Origin: Triplophysa rosa
Lineage: Eukaryota; Chordata; Actinopteri; Cypriniformes; Nemacheilidae
DNA length: 64,000 nucleotides
Reading direction: 5' to 3'
Assembly (NCBI RefSeq): GCF_024868665.1
Contig: NC_079893.1
Location: forward strand, 15,171,430-15,235,429
Shown here: positions 30,661-41,188 of the stretch, in pieces
Numbering within the stretch: position 1 is the first letter of the stretch
Layout: each line of letters begins with the position of its first letter
Program-made: the position numbers and the translations under genes
The notes under the pieces: model-generated
What the model was told of the DNA's origin: nothing
The model's input: the letters and a program-made list of their open reading frames with translations, nothing else
The model's database searches: none

Positions 30661-33340
30661 AGGTGGGAACCATGATCTGGGTCCCGGACGCCCCACAGGC
30701 TTCCCCCGGTCCGGCTGGCTGGTACCAGATACCTGTGAGTATTGGGGGAGGTACATATCAGGCTCTGGTAGACTCAGGTTGCAACCAGACCTCTATCCAC
30801 CAAAGCATGATTCGGCTTTTATCCAATGCCGCGAGTTTAGGGTTCGGTGTGTGCACGGGGATGTGGTGAAGTACCCCCTAATGGTACTGCCAATCAAATT
30901 TCGGGGGAAAAAGCATAGTGTAGAGGTGGCGGTTAATCCTCACCTCCGACATCCGTTAATTTTGGGTATGAATTGGCCCGCTTTTTCCAAATTATTGGGG
31001 ATACTGTGTGCGGATGTCACTTGGGGTAGAAAGAAGCTGGGTGGGGGAGGTTGCGTGCAGACGGGCAGTGCTGAACCGGCGTCGCTGGGTACTGACTCAG
31101 GAGCGGAATTGAGAGACTAATTCTCTTGGACCGCAATGATTTTCCCCTGGAGCAGGCCCAGGATGAGACGCTGAAACGGGCTTTCGAGCAGGTCGCGTCC
31201 ATCGACGGACAGCCTGTTCAGCCTGCACGGCCCCTCTCCTACCCGTACTTTGCTATCAGGAACAATCGGTTATATCGAGTGGCCCAAGACGCTCAAACCA
31301 AAGAGGATGTAACCCAGTTATTAGTTCCAAAGAGCCGTCGGGAAATGCTTTTCCAGGCGGCTCATAGTAATCCTATGGCAGGACATTTGGGACAAACTAA
31401 CACCATAAATCACCTCATGGCCTGATTTTTTTGGCCGGGCACTCACGACAACGTGCGCAGGTGGTGCGCGTCTTGCCGGGAATGTCAGCTGGTAAACCCA
31501 CCGGCCACCCCAAAAGTGCCATTGCTTCTCTTCCATTGATGCAGGTCCCCTTCGAGAGAATTGGCATGGACCTCATCAGGCCATTAGAGCGAACAGCAAG
31601 GGGGCACCGTTTTGCATTGGTCTTGGTGGACTATGCAACACGATACCCCGAAGCAGTGCCACTCTGCAGCATCTTGGCGAAGAGTGTTGCGGAGGCCCTG
31701 TTTCGTATCATCTCCCGGGTGGGGATCCCCCACGAGATCCACACAGATCAAGGCACGGCGTTCATGTCACGCACGCTGCGCGAACTATACGAATTGTTGG
31801 GCATTAAATCGATTGCCACCTTAATCTCCTAAAAAAATGGAGTGAGGGGGGTTAGCGATGCTGGCGACGCTGGTGACCACGGTGGAGGATCTCGGGCCAG
31901 AGGCAAATGTAAAAACCCAATCTCTTGCCCTGACCCCAGGGGAAGACCACCTCTCACCCTCCCAGCTCACTGACCTGGCCCGCATGCAAGCGGAGTTTGC
32001 CGACGTGTTTTCCCCCCTTCCTGGTCGAACGAATCTCATTCAGCACCATATCGAGACCGAACCTGGGGTAGTGGTACGCAGTAGGCCCTACCGGTTGCCG
32101 GTAAAGAAAAAGGTGGTTCAGGCAGAATTAGAGGCCATACTGGACTTAGGGGTAATAGAAGAATCCAGCAGCGACTGGGCGAGTCTGATAGTTTTAGTGC
32201 ATAAAACGGACGGCTCGGTTCGGTTCTGCGTGGATTATCGCAAAGTTAATGCCGTGTCGAAATTCGACGCGTATCCAATGCCGCGAGTCGACGAATTGTT
32301 AGATCGGCTCACTTTTATTCTACGCTGGATTTAACAAAAGTATACTGGCAGATCCCCCTATCACCAGCATCCAAAGAGAAATCGGCCTTCACCACGCCGT
32401 TTGGATTACACCAATTCGTGACTCTTCCGTTCGGATTGTTTGGGGCTCTGGCCACCTTCCAGCGCCTCATGGACCGTATCCTCCGGCCTCATGCAACGTA
32501 TGCTGCTGCCTATCAGGATGATATCATTATCTATAGTAATGACTGGCATCGGCATATGGAGCATCTGAGAGCGGTCCTGAGGTCACTGAGGGAGGCCGGG
32601 CTCACTGCCAATCCGAAGAAGTGTGCAATTGGGCGGGTGGAGGTCAGGTATCTTGGCTTCCACTTAGGTCACGGGCAGGTGCGTCCCCAAATTAATAAGA
32701 CTGCAGCGATTGCAACCTGCCCGAGACCTAAGACCAAAAAGGAGGTGAGACAGTTCCTGGGGCTGGCGGGGTATTATAGACGGTTCGTACCCAAATATTC
32801 GGAGCTCACCAGCCCGCTGACTGATCTCACTAAAAAGGAAGCGCCAGATCCGGTCCAGTGGACGGAGCAGTGCCAGCAGGCCTTTACCCAAGCGAAGGCT
32901 GCTCTGTGCGGCGGGCCACTATTACACTCTCCTAATTTTTCTCTCCCCTTTTTGCTGCAGACTGACGCGTCGGACAGAGGGCTGGGTGCAGTCACCCACC
33001 CAGAGTGGGTGAGGAACGGCCGGTGCTGTACATTAGCCGGAAGCTCTCTAAGAGGGAAGCTAAGTACAGCACCATAGAGAAGGAGTGTTTGGCCATCAGA
33101 TGGGCCGTCCTCACCCTCAGATATTATCTCCTGGGGTGGGAATTCACCCTCTGTTCGGATCACGCTCCCCTCCAATGGCTCCATCGCATGAAGGATACCA
33201 ACGCGCGGATCACTCGTTGGTATATTGATTTGCAACCATTCAAATTCAAGGTGGTCCTTCAGGCCGGGTGCACAGATGGCTGTGGCCGACTTCCTCTCCA
33301 GGCAAAGGGGGGGGGGGGCTGCAGGCCAGATGGCTCCCTG
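30661..33340 (+). pseudogene. Gmr1-like pol: protease-integrase-RT-RNase H
   Basis: The protease has YQALVDSGCNQTSIH near 30750. The integrase follows: a zinc finger with HSNPMAGHLGQ near 31350, an in-frame TGA at 31423 and a CX2C pair after a frameshift. The core has GMDLIRPLE near 31566 and IHTDQGTAFMS near 31738. It breaks off after LLGIKSIATL at about 31820, so the catalytic Glu and C-terminus are deleted. RT begins near 32040 (HHIETEPGV, KTDGSVRFCVDYRKVN), with YQDD at 32511-32522 and RNase H at about 32950-33260 (LQTDASDRGLGAV, LCSDHAPLQWL). Frameshifts occur near 32330 and 33000. Confidence 0.9.
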
Positions 33341-33349
33341 GCCTGAGTT

Positions 33350-33363
33350 GGGCGGTGGGGGTA
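33350..33363 (+). other. Polypurine tract of the Gmr1-like element
   Basis: The G-rich GGGCGGTGGGGGTA immediately precedes the 3' LTR start at 33364. Confidence 0.75.
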
Positions 33364-33734
33364 TGTGGCAAGGGGGGCATGGTTCAGCGAGGACTGCAGC
33401 GGGAGAGAGAGTTGGGAGACGAGCGGTAAGTGAGTGGGGTGAGTGCAAATGACGAACACCTGTGTCCTGTTCCAGTAACTGGCGTGGGGAGGCTTAAAAA
33501 CCAGCGAGGCAGCAGAGCGAGGAGAGAGACGGACGCTACCACTGGGTGCTGAGAAGGACGTCAGGGGAAAGACGGACTAAGGAAAGTTCTTCAGTTATTG
33601 AGACTGTGTTTGCTTTATGTTTGGAAGCGCGTGTGGCGCAACGTCGAGTGACGACGAAGAGAGAAATAAACTTACCAGTGGTAGTAATCCCGATCCCAGC
33701 CTCTTCCTTCCTGTGTCTATTGAACTTTGTTACA
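33364..33734 (+). repeat. 3' LTR of the Gmr1-like element
   Basis: It matches the 5' LTR almost base for base, with a short deletion near 33517 and scattered transitions. It ends TTGTTACA, followed by the CTGTG target duplication. Confidence 0.95.
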
Positions 33735-33949
33735 CTGTGTTAAAGTGTTTTGATATTATTTTGGGTGCTGGGTCATATCCATACCTGCCAACACTGCCAT
33801 TTTGGCCGAGAGTCTCCCGTTTTGTTATTTCTCATGGAAACTCCCGTAACATTTAAAACACATTCGCTGATGTCCTGTCCGGCTCGCGATCATGGGTCTC
33901 AAATGCTGACAGGTATGGTCATATATCATTATACACCATATAACTACAT

Positions 33950-35577
33950 ACAAACTATACGCAAAGCCTTGCCATCATATCCGGGAAATAAGTCCGTAAA
34001 TTTGAGTAAAATCACAGGCTTCACTTCACGCAAATGCGCCATGTGAAATACAGATGTTGGGGTGAATACAAAATACAAAAATTTGGAGTGAAGTTTACTT
34101 GAAAAAAGCTAGGAAACAATTTTCACTCAGGAAATGTTAGTACATTTATCAGAACTGTCTAAGTAAAGGCTAAACACATGTCGAATTAGTTTTTAATAGA
34201 AATTCCCAAGTACGGTGTCAAGTAAATTTTACTCATCGTTTGTTTGTAAATTTTATTTAAGTAATGCTTCTAAATATACTTAATATTTCTTTAGAAGAGT
34301 ACTAGTTATCTTTTCCTCCATAATCTTTACTTGTTTGTTTTTTGTAAATATTACTTGAAATCATATATTAGGTATTAATATGTGTTAAGTTAAATGTATC
34401 TGAACTTCAAAAACGCTGACAGGCATTTCACGAAAATACTTTTTTTCCAGAGTTTGAATTCAAATATTTAACAGCTTATTTAAAAACAGAGAAACAAATA
34501 AAACAAGTTAATCAAATAAAACAATTCAGATCCATTAAACCACCTTCACATTTCCTCTGGCAGAGTCCAATCCGTTAACGTTAAGTTAACTTACCTGTGG
34601 AATCGATGAACATGGATGTTAATGCCACAATTAGATTATTTGTCATTTACAATTCAAATTAATTTATTGACCTTAATGCATTGAACATAGGCTAACATTA
34701 TAACAATTTTTAAATGTTAGAACAAATTAGTTCAAGATCCACCATTCTATCTGTAACAACAACGCCAGTTCAGAGCTAGCTAAGGCAGAGTTAGCTACGG
34801 CTAAGTTAACACTCACATACAGCAGGCTACAGCAAGTTTATCAATATCATATTGGTTTGGTTATATACGGAGCTTAAAATTGATTTAAATTGATGAATAT
34901 GCATTACACGCTAGTTATTTGTCTAAGTTATGTAATGTTAGACATGCGAGACTTGGCACTTATCAAACTGAACACTGTCAACATATTAATAGCTTAATTT
35001 AGCAACACGTTAATTATATTATCCATGTGCATAATAAAAAACAACCGCGTTTGCAAACGTTGTCCAGAAATGTTAGCAATACCGAGACTCAATAACAAGA
35101 ACTCGAACTCAAACAAACCAGCGAAAATAAAGTTTATTAACGTTGCACTATGCTGCAAATGTTACTACATGAATTAAAAATAAAACATTTAATGACTTAC
35201 CATAGTTTAATACCCTCAGGCGCTGAAAAATGTTCCATTGGGCAAGCTTTTCCTCAGGCTCTGCGCGCCAATTGTAATGTCAGAAGTGCGCATGTGCAGC
35301 AGTTATATGGCTGTGTGGAGTATATCTTACTTGCGTTCATCAATTTTATACATCGCTTAATTTAATGACAAAACACCACGTTAATATTACTTGGCATTTT
35401 CATTTAAATGTACTTGACTACATGTATTAGAGCACAAATAATTACAAAAGAACCTCAAGTAACACATTGAATTAAACGCAACCTTTTAAAGTAGAAAAAC
35501 AAAATACAACTTGCTTGTAAAACATACTCAAGTAATGCTAGCTTTATTTACAAACTCAAAAAATCATTTTTTACAGT
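33950..35577. mobile_element. Inserted AT-rich DNA element, possibly CACTA/EnSpm-like
   Basis: This block is missing from the sister MITE at 40377-40881. Its right end reads AAAAAATCATTTTTTACAGTG, which on the minus strand begins CACTGTAAAAAATG, a start seen in fish CACTA-type elements. Related motifs (GTTTGTAAAT, AAGTAATGCT) recur in inverted orientation at about 34240-34280 and 35520-35565. The left end is not clear and there is no transposase. Confidence 0.35.
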
Positions 35578-35954
35578 GTAATTTCTAAATCACACAAGGT
35601 CCCCAGATAATAATCCCCTGCGAATAGGGCTCTAGTCATGTTATCTGTGAGTTTTGAGATATTCATTAAGTTATCTTTTTATCTGTTTTATAAATTGTTT
35701 GTGTAGTAAGTTACTAATATCATGGTTTTTGGAAATGTTTGCTGAAGTTTTATTGTTTGCACTTAAAATAAAATTCAATAGCCTACATAACTGACATAAT
35801 TTTCTGGACCTTTTTCCCCCAGAAATGGGAGCTATGAATTTTGGCTTCAAAGTGAATGTCATAAGTTTTATTTGATTGAATAGTTTTGAACAACATAAGG
35901 GTGACTATATATATATTTTTAAATTAAAATATTGTAGCAATCGCACAATACATC

Positions 35955-36541
35955 TGTAACGGTTTCAGCACCACCGGCCACGCCCCCCATGTCGTCACCG
36001 CCAGCTCGCTTCACCCGTTCCCTCTCCCCGGAGTTCTGAACTCAGTTTCCCAGCATGCACCGCACATCCACCATTTTTGATTAGTCCACACCTGCATCAC
36101 ATCATCAGGATTCTATTTAAGTTTGCACCTTTTTGTTCTTCCCTGTTCAGTCTTGTTGTCTTCACTGCAATTCTTTACCCCGATAAGTATACTTACCTGT
36201 TTTTGGATATTCCTGTTTTTGAATACTTACCTGTTTTTGGATATACCTGTTTTTGAATACTTACCTGTTTTTGGATATTCCTGTTTTTGAATACTTACCT
36301 GTTTTTGAATACTTACCTGTTTTTGGATATACCTGTTTTTGAATACTTACCTGTTTTTGGATATTCCTGTTTTTGAATACTTACCTGTTTTTGGATATAC
36401 CTGTTTTTGAATACTTACCTGTTTTTGGATATTCCTGTTTTTTGAATACTTACCTGTTTTTGGATATTTCTGTTTTTGAAATTAAACTCCTTTTTCTTAT
36501 CTACCTCTGTGGTGTGCTCTCCGTCTACCAGATCCCTGACA
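35955..36541 (+). repeat. Solo LTR with internal tandem repeat
   Basis: It starts TGTAACGGTTTC and ends CCCTGACA, with the perfect 5-bp duplication ACATC at 35950-35954 and 36542-36546. No internal retroelement sequence is present, so it arose by LTR-LTR recombination. A TATTTAAG promoter-like box is near 36114 and ATTAAA near 36481. Bases 36197-36476 are a tandem array. Confidence 0.9.
36197..36476 (+). repeat. 34-bp tandem array inside the solo LTR
   Basis: The unit is made of CCTGTTTTTGGATATT followed by CCTGTTTTTGAATACTTA. About eight units are present, with one half-unit deletion and alternation of ATATT and ATATA. Confidence 0.95.
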
Positions 36542-36721
36542 ACATCATTATGATTTGGGCACCAATAGAGTACTTTTAAACTTTTAAAGGTTGGATGAGT
36601 GTCATGTTTGGCACTCATCCAAATTTACAATGCTTGCATGATGATATTTTCTGTGCCACCCCAAAGTAACTGCTGGCCCCTACCCAGCCACCCCTATGAA
36701 AAATCCCTGGCTCCGCCACTG

Positions 36722-37615
36722 GTCCAAGCTATGCAGAAAAGCACTCAGAGAACCAGATCTGTACTTAGAGGCTCTTCTAGATCATGGCAGAATGCTAGAA
36801 ATTTCTGAACAGCAAGTGATAGGCATTGAAAAAACTCAGCGGCTACCGTTAACTTATTACAATGTGATCACAAGCAATAGAGTGAATCTAAAACCACCTA
36901 CAGATGAACATCCAACACCTGATGCAGGAAATATCCACATCAAGGCGTTTGTCCCGCAAACGGAAAAGAATGCAGAGCATGCGGAGGGTCAAATCACTTT
37001 GCAAAGATGTGTCATTCCAGCTCCAAGAAACCCACTGAACACGACAAAAGAAACTTCAAAAAACAGAATGATCTTGCATGCAAACAACGCAACAGCACAA
37101 TGAGAGTCAAACAAGTCGCCGCAACAAGCACTATCCACAAACAAGAGGACTCATCAAGCTGTGACGATGCATATGTATTTATCTTGAATGCCACAGCTTG
37201 TCAGCAACAGCCTCAGACAGATGTGACATTAAATGAAACTAAAATCAGAGTTTTGATCGACTCAGGAGCTGCAGTAAACATCTTCAGCAGAACAGTGTTT
37301 ATCACACTCACACCTCAGCCTCAGCTTGAACCAATGACAATTCAAATCTTCGCTAATGGCTCTGATGCAGCTCTGCCCATCGGTGGTGTGTTCCAGTGCA
37401 ATGTTCAGGTGCCACATAAAAGCACAGAGGCCAAGTTTTATGTTCTCGAGAATGTTGGACATACCCTTTTGAGTTATGGAACTGCACAGGAATTTGGACT
37501 GATTGACATCATTAGCACTGTTACTCTGCAAAAAGGTAAACACACAGTAGCTGATGAACTTCTCGATGCTAATCCAGAGTTTTTCGGGGGAATTGTAAAA
37601 CTCAAAAACTTCTAA
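36722..37615 (+). pseudogene. Mag-like gag end, zinc knuckle and aspartic protease
   Basis: The gag tail reads ALREPDLYLEALLDHGRML. A frameshift moves to the frame holding the CCHC zinc knuckle CRACGGSNHFAKMC at about 36973-37014. The same frame runs to 37615 with the protease active site VLIDSGAAVNIFSR near 37250 and a flap-like NVGHTLLSYGTAQEFGL near 37455. Confidence 0.85.
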
Positions 37616-39183
37616 GTAAAGCTTCACATGGATGCTGAAGTCCAGCCCACATGTCAGCCACATAGACAAGTGCCATTTCACATTTGACAGAGAGTGTTAC
37701 AAAATCTAGATGATGATAACATCATAGAAACAGTAACAGGTCCAACTCCATGGGTTTCTCCAATCGTTACTCCACCCAAACCAAAAGACCCCCAAAAGGT
37801 CATATGTGTTGACATGCGTTAGGCTAATACAGCCATACAACGTGAGCATCATATAACTCCCACTATCGATGATGTAATTAAAGATTTGAATGGTGCAAAT
37901 GTCTTTTCAAAACTTGATCTCAGAGCAGGTTATCATCAGCTAGAACTGCACCCTGACAGCCGGTACATCACTACGTTCACAACACACCTGGGATTACGGA
38001 GATACAAACACTTTAATTTTGGCATATCTTCTGCTTTTCAGAACACTATAACTCAAACTCTACAAGGCATCAGAGGCATAAAAAACCTTAGTGATGACAT
38101 CATTGTGTACGGCGTGTCACACGAAGCTCAAGATGAAGCTCTCAAAGCTGTTTTTCAGAGACTGAAGGATCTGTCCTTCAGTCTCTGAAAAACAGCTTTA
38201 AGAGCTGAACCGTGACAAATGTGAATTCAATAAGCACAGACTTGAGTTCTTTGGATTTATCTTTTCTGTCGCCGGCATCTCTGCTGATCCTAAAAAATAT
38301 CACAGCTCTACAACAAGCGGTTGAGCCCAGAGAAACTGCAGAAATTTGCAGCCTACTCGGAATGTTGAACTATTGTTCACGGTTTATAAAATACTTTTCA
38401 ACCATCACCGCAACGCTACATGACCTGACAAAAAAAGGTACACAATGGCAGTGAACTGAAATGCATCAAAAAGCCCTTCAGGACCCCAGGGTTACTTTGG
38501 CCAATGCCGCCACCATGTCGTAGTTTGACTCCTCGAAAGACACTGAACTTGTGGTAGATGCTAGTCCAGTAGGCTTTGGGGCCATCCTGTTGCAAACGCA
38601 GGATGGACAAAGACACATCAGTGATGTTAAAAAACGCTATTCACAGACTGAACGTGAAGCTCTAGCTATCGTGTGGGGTTGTGAGCATTTTCACCTGTAC
38701 CTTTATGGTAATCCATTCACTTTAATAAACGACCACAAACCGTTGGAACTGATTTGGAATAATCCCAGAACAAAGCCTCCCGCCAGAATCGAAAGATGGG
38801 GTCTGAGACTTCAACCGTACCACTTCTCAATCCAGTACAGGAAAGGAACTGACAATCCATCTGACTTCATGTGCAGACACCCTGTTCCTCTCGAGACTGA
38901 GCACAATGCTAGAGCATCTAAAGTGGCTGAGGAATATGTTAACTTCATGGCACTGCAATCGACACCAAAGCTATTACAAAGCAATGACTACCTGCTAGTC
39001 ATTGTAGATGACTACACATGATACACTGTTGTTAAAATCCTTCACTCCACTTCAGCGACAACTGTGATACCAGCCATTGATGATGTTTTCTCAATGTTTG
39101 GAATTCATGACGTGCTCAAAAACATCAACGGCCCTACTTTTAACAGCAGCACGTTCTTTCAGTTTGCTGAATACCTAGAATTC
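37616..39183 (+). pseudogene. Mag-like pol: RT, RNase H and integrase remnant
   Basis: RT spans about 37690-38460, with the first Asp in FSKLDLRAGYHQLEL near 37905 and the catalytic box NLSDDIIVYG near 38090. A 23-bp inverted insertion near 38180 and several stops break it. RNase H has VVDASPVGFGAILLQ near 38550 and a LINDHKPLELIW block near 38725, ending GTDNPSDFMCRHP. A deletion near 38960 joins it to an integrase core piece (YLLVIVDDYT, then GIHDVLKNINGP) that stops at about 39183, so the integrase finger and C-terminus are missing. Confidence 0.88.
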
Positions 39184-40180
39184 TAGCCAATCAGAGAGCT
39201 TGTTACATCTCTCTCGCCAAAGCTAATTTGCATTCTTTAACCTCATTTTACCAATGCAAGGACCCAACGTGTCAGGGAAATGCTAAATGGAGAGGCTAAA
39301 AGGAAAAGCTAAATGACTAAGCTAATCGAATAACAAATCGGAAAAGGAAAGGCAGCGTGGAAATGGAAATGCAAATGGTAAAAGAAACTGCCTTTTAAAT
39401 GACTGATTAAAGTAGTTTAATTTGTAAATTCAATTATTTATTCCTCTTTTTAAATCGCATTTTCAAATACATTTTGAAATTCCACTATTTATTTAGGAAT
39501 TCATTAATGCACTTTAAAACGATGTACTTATTGAGTGTTTTATGCTGTTTTTTTATTCCCTTTTTAATTTGAAGTATTTATTGATGGATTAATATTTCAT
39601 TTATTAATTATTTTTATAATCACGCTTTTTATTGCCCATTAAAATGTTAAATAATGAATGACTTTATCAATTTGCCTATTTATATTTGGATAAATAAATG
39701 AAGTTGTAAACAAATGTATTAATGCCTATTTTTATTGTAGAATTACTTATTAAACTATGAAATTCTTTATTACTTTACACATGACTCTTCCGGTCTTCCA
39801 TACAAATGGGCCAGGTAACATTATAATCGCTACAATAGCAGACCCATAGAAAAATCAATTGGTAATTAATACAGCTATTAATTAATAACTCAGTCAGCAT
39901 CAACTATATTAAAGAAAATCACTTCATCTAATGTTTAAAGTTAATAAAATACACTTGACAGCCTACTTAACTTCAACTACTGATGTACTTCGTTCCCTAA
40001 CACCAAACTTATCTGTGTAGTGTAGGTGAGATAAATAGGGAAAGCAGCAGTGGACCAAACCGCTGTGAGGTAGGGGAGGAGGAACTCTATTGTCCTGTTT
40101 CACAGACAAGGCTTAAGGCTAGTGCCAGACTAAAATGAATATTTGAACTGTCTTTTCTAAAAATAATTTGCCCTGTCATA
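39184..40180. other. AT-rich non-coding spacer
   Basis: No gene. 39300-39780 is a low-complexity AT-rich repeat-like stretch (TTTATTTATT, AAATGGAAATGCAAATGG) without recognisable ends. Confidence 0.45.
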
Positions 40181-40977
40181 TCCCTGATAGCACACCTGCA
40201 TCTGGCAGACATCTATTTGATGTCTGCATTTTCAGCTGCAAGACATCTGGCAGAGGCTGTTTGCTCAGCTGCCCTACATCTCTGAGACATCTGCTGTCAG
40301 ATGTCATATAGACCTCTAGAAAATGTATGTAAGATGTGTACGATTTAGAATGGATGTAAAACAGCTCTTTCTAAAGCCCTATTCGCATGGGATTAGTATT
40401 ACCTGGGGACCTCTAGTCATTTGTAATAATTGCAGAGGTTGTCTGCGATCTTAATCTTGTGCGAATTGGCCATGTCTGTAATTTGTAAAGTAAAAATTCC
40501 CCCGCAAATTACCTACCATATTTTGACGAACACCAAGGTCTATATTAGTCCTGTGCGAATCGGCATCTCTGTGATTTGGCAGACTCATATATCATTTTTC
40601 AAAGTTTTATCCACCGTTTGCGAATAATGGAGGCTGTGTTGAAGTGTTTTGATATTATTTCGGGTGCTGCGTCATATCCATACCTGCCAACACTGTCGTT
40701 TTGGCTGGGAGTCTCCCGTTTTGTTATTTCTCATGGGAACTCTCGTAACATTTGAGACCCGTGAACGCGTTCGGTGATCATATATCATTATACATTACAT
40801 ACAACAATAATACAGATGAGGGGAGGTAATTTCTTAAATCACAAGAGGTCCCCAGATAATACTAATCCCGTGCGAATAGGGTTTAAGATGTTTGGCAGAT
40901 GTTTTTACACAGCAGATGTTTTCCAGATCTCCAGATCTTTAGCAGACATCTTACAAATGTACCTGTGCTATCTGGGA
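40181..40977. mobile_element. MITE with TCCCWGATAGCACA ends
   Basis: The left end is TCCCTGATAGCACACCTGCA and the right end is the complement of TCCCAGATAGCACAGGTAC. The subterminal parts carry repeated AGATGT and CAGACATCT motifs in inverted orientation. A different MITE (40377-40881) is inserted in its middle. Confidence 0.8.
40377..40881. mobile_element. MITE with CCCTATTCGC ends, uninterrupted copy
   Basis: The left end CCCTATTCGCATGGGATTAG is inverted at the right end (complement of CCCTATTCGCACGGGATTAG), with TIRs of about 38 bp. It is the sister of the copy at 28982-35629 and shows the sequence before the Gmr1-like insertion. Confidence 0.88.
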
Positions 40978-41188
40978 TCTTAAAGAGTAAATATTTTGTG
41001 ATTTTAATATCCTACTTTGGTTAATGGAGTGTCCAACAACAAATTTATGTACATACACGGTCTAAAAACACTTCATCTGTGATTCATCTGTCTAATCCCC
41101 TCCTTTCTGTCAGCCTACTCTAATCTGATTGGTCAAAAGGTCTAGTGTGCTATGACTGGTCTACCGCATGTAGTGTCGCAAATGGAAC

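Larger units (their letters stand above)
29256..33734 (+). mobile_element. Gmr1-like Ty3/gypsy retrotransposon, LTR to LTR
   Basis: The two LTRs (375 and 371 bp) differ at only about seven bases and two small indels. The 5-bp target duplication CTGTG is at 29251-29255 and 33735-33739. The domain order is gag, zinc knuckle, protease, integrase, RT, RNase H, with integrase before RT. This order is unusual for Ty3/gypsy and defines the Gmr1-like group of deuterostomes. The integrase C-terminal part is deleted and several stops and frameshifts are present, so the copy is dead despite its recent LTRs. Confidence 0.93.
28982..35629. mobile_element. MITE with CCCTATTCGC ends, split by a gypsy element
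   Basis: The left end CCCTATTCACACAATTAGTA and the right end (complement of CCCTATTCGCAGGGGATTAT) are inverted. A second copy, without the gypsy, is at 40377-40881. The two copies align across 28982-29255 and from 33735 to about 33950, giving the empty-site structure of the gypsy insertion. This copy also has about 1.6 kb of extra sequence near 33950-35577. Confidence 0.85.
28552..36721. mobile_element. hAT element with CAGTGGCRGAGCY ends, inflated to 8.2 kb by insertions
   Basis: The left end is CAGTGGCAGAGCTACAGG and the right end is the complement of CAGTGGCGGAGCCAGGG. Flanks GTCCAGGC (28544-28551) and GTCCAAGC (36722-36729) match at seven of eight bases, as expected for an aged 8-bp duplication. 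It interrupts the gag of a Mag-like gypsy. Its own sequence is about 28552-28981, 35630-35954 and 36542-36721; the remainder is later insertions. Confidence 0.85.
28440..39183 (+). mobile_element. Mag-like Ty3/gypsy retrotransposon split by nested insertions
   Basis: This is the oldest layer of the nest. A short gag remnant (ending DREIKAQLIQSCTLS) lies at about 28440-28551. The rest of gag, zinc knuckle, protease, RT, RNase H and part of the integrase lie at 36722-39183. The gag reading frame resumes directly after the 8-bp duplication of the inserted hAT, which shows the two parts were once joined. LTRs are not identifiable. The peptides resemble the K02A2.6-like/Mag group of Ty3/gypsy, widespread in fish and invertebrates. 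Confidence 0.85.

Noticed and set aside
37007..37615. A domesticated retroviral-like protease gene
   Set aside because: It is continuous with gag and pol remnants of the Mag-like gypsy, and both are broken.
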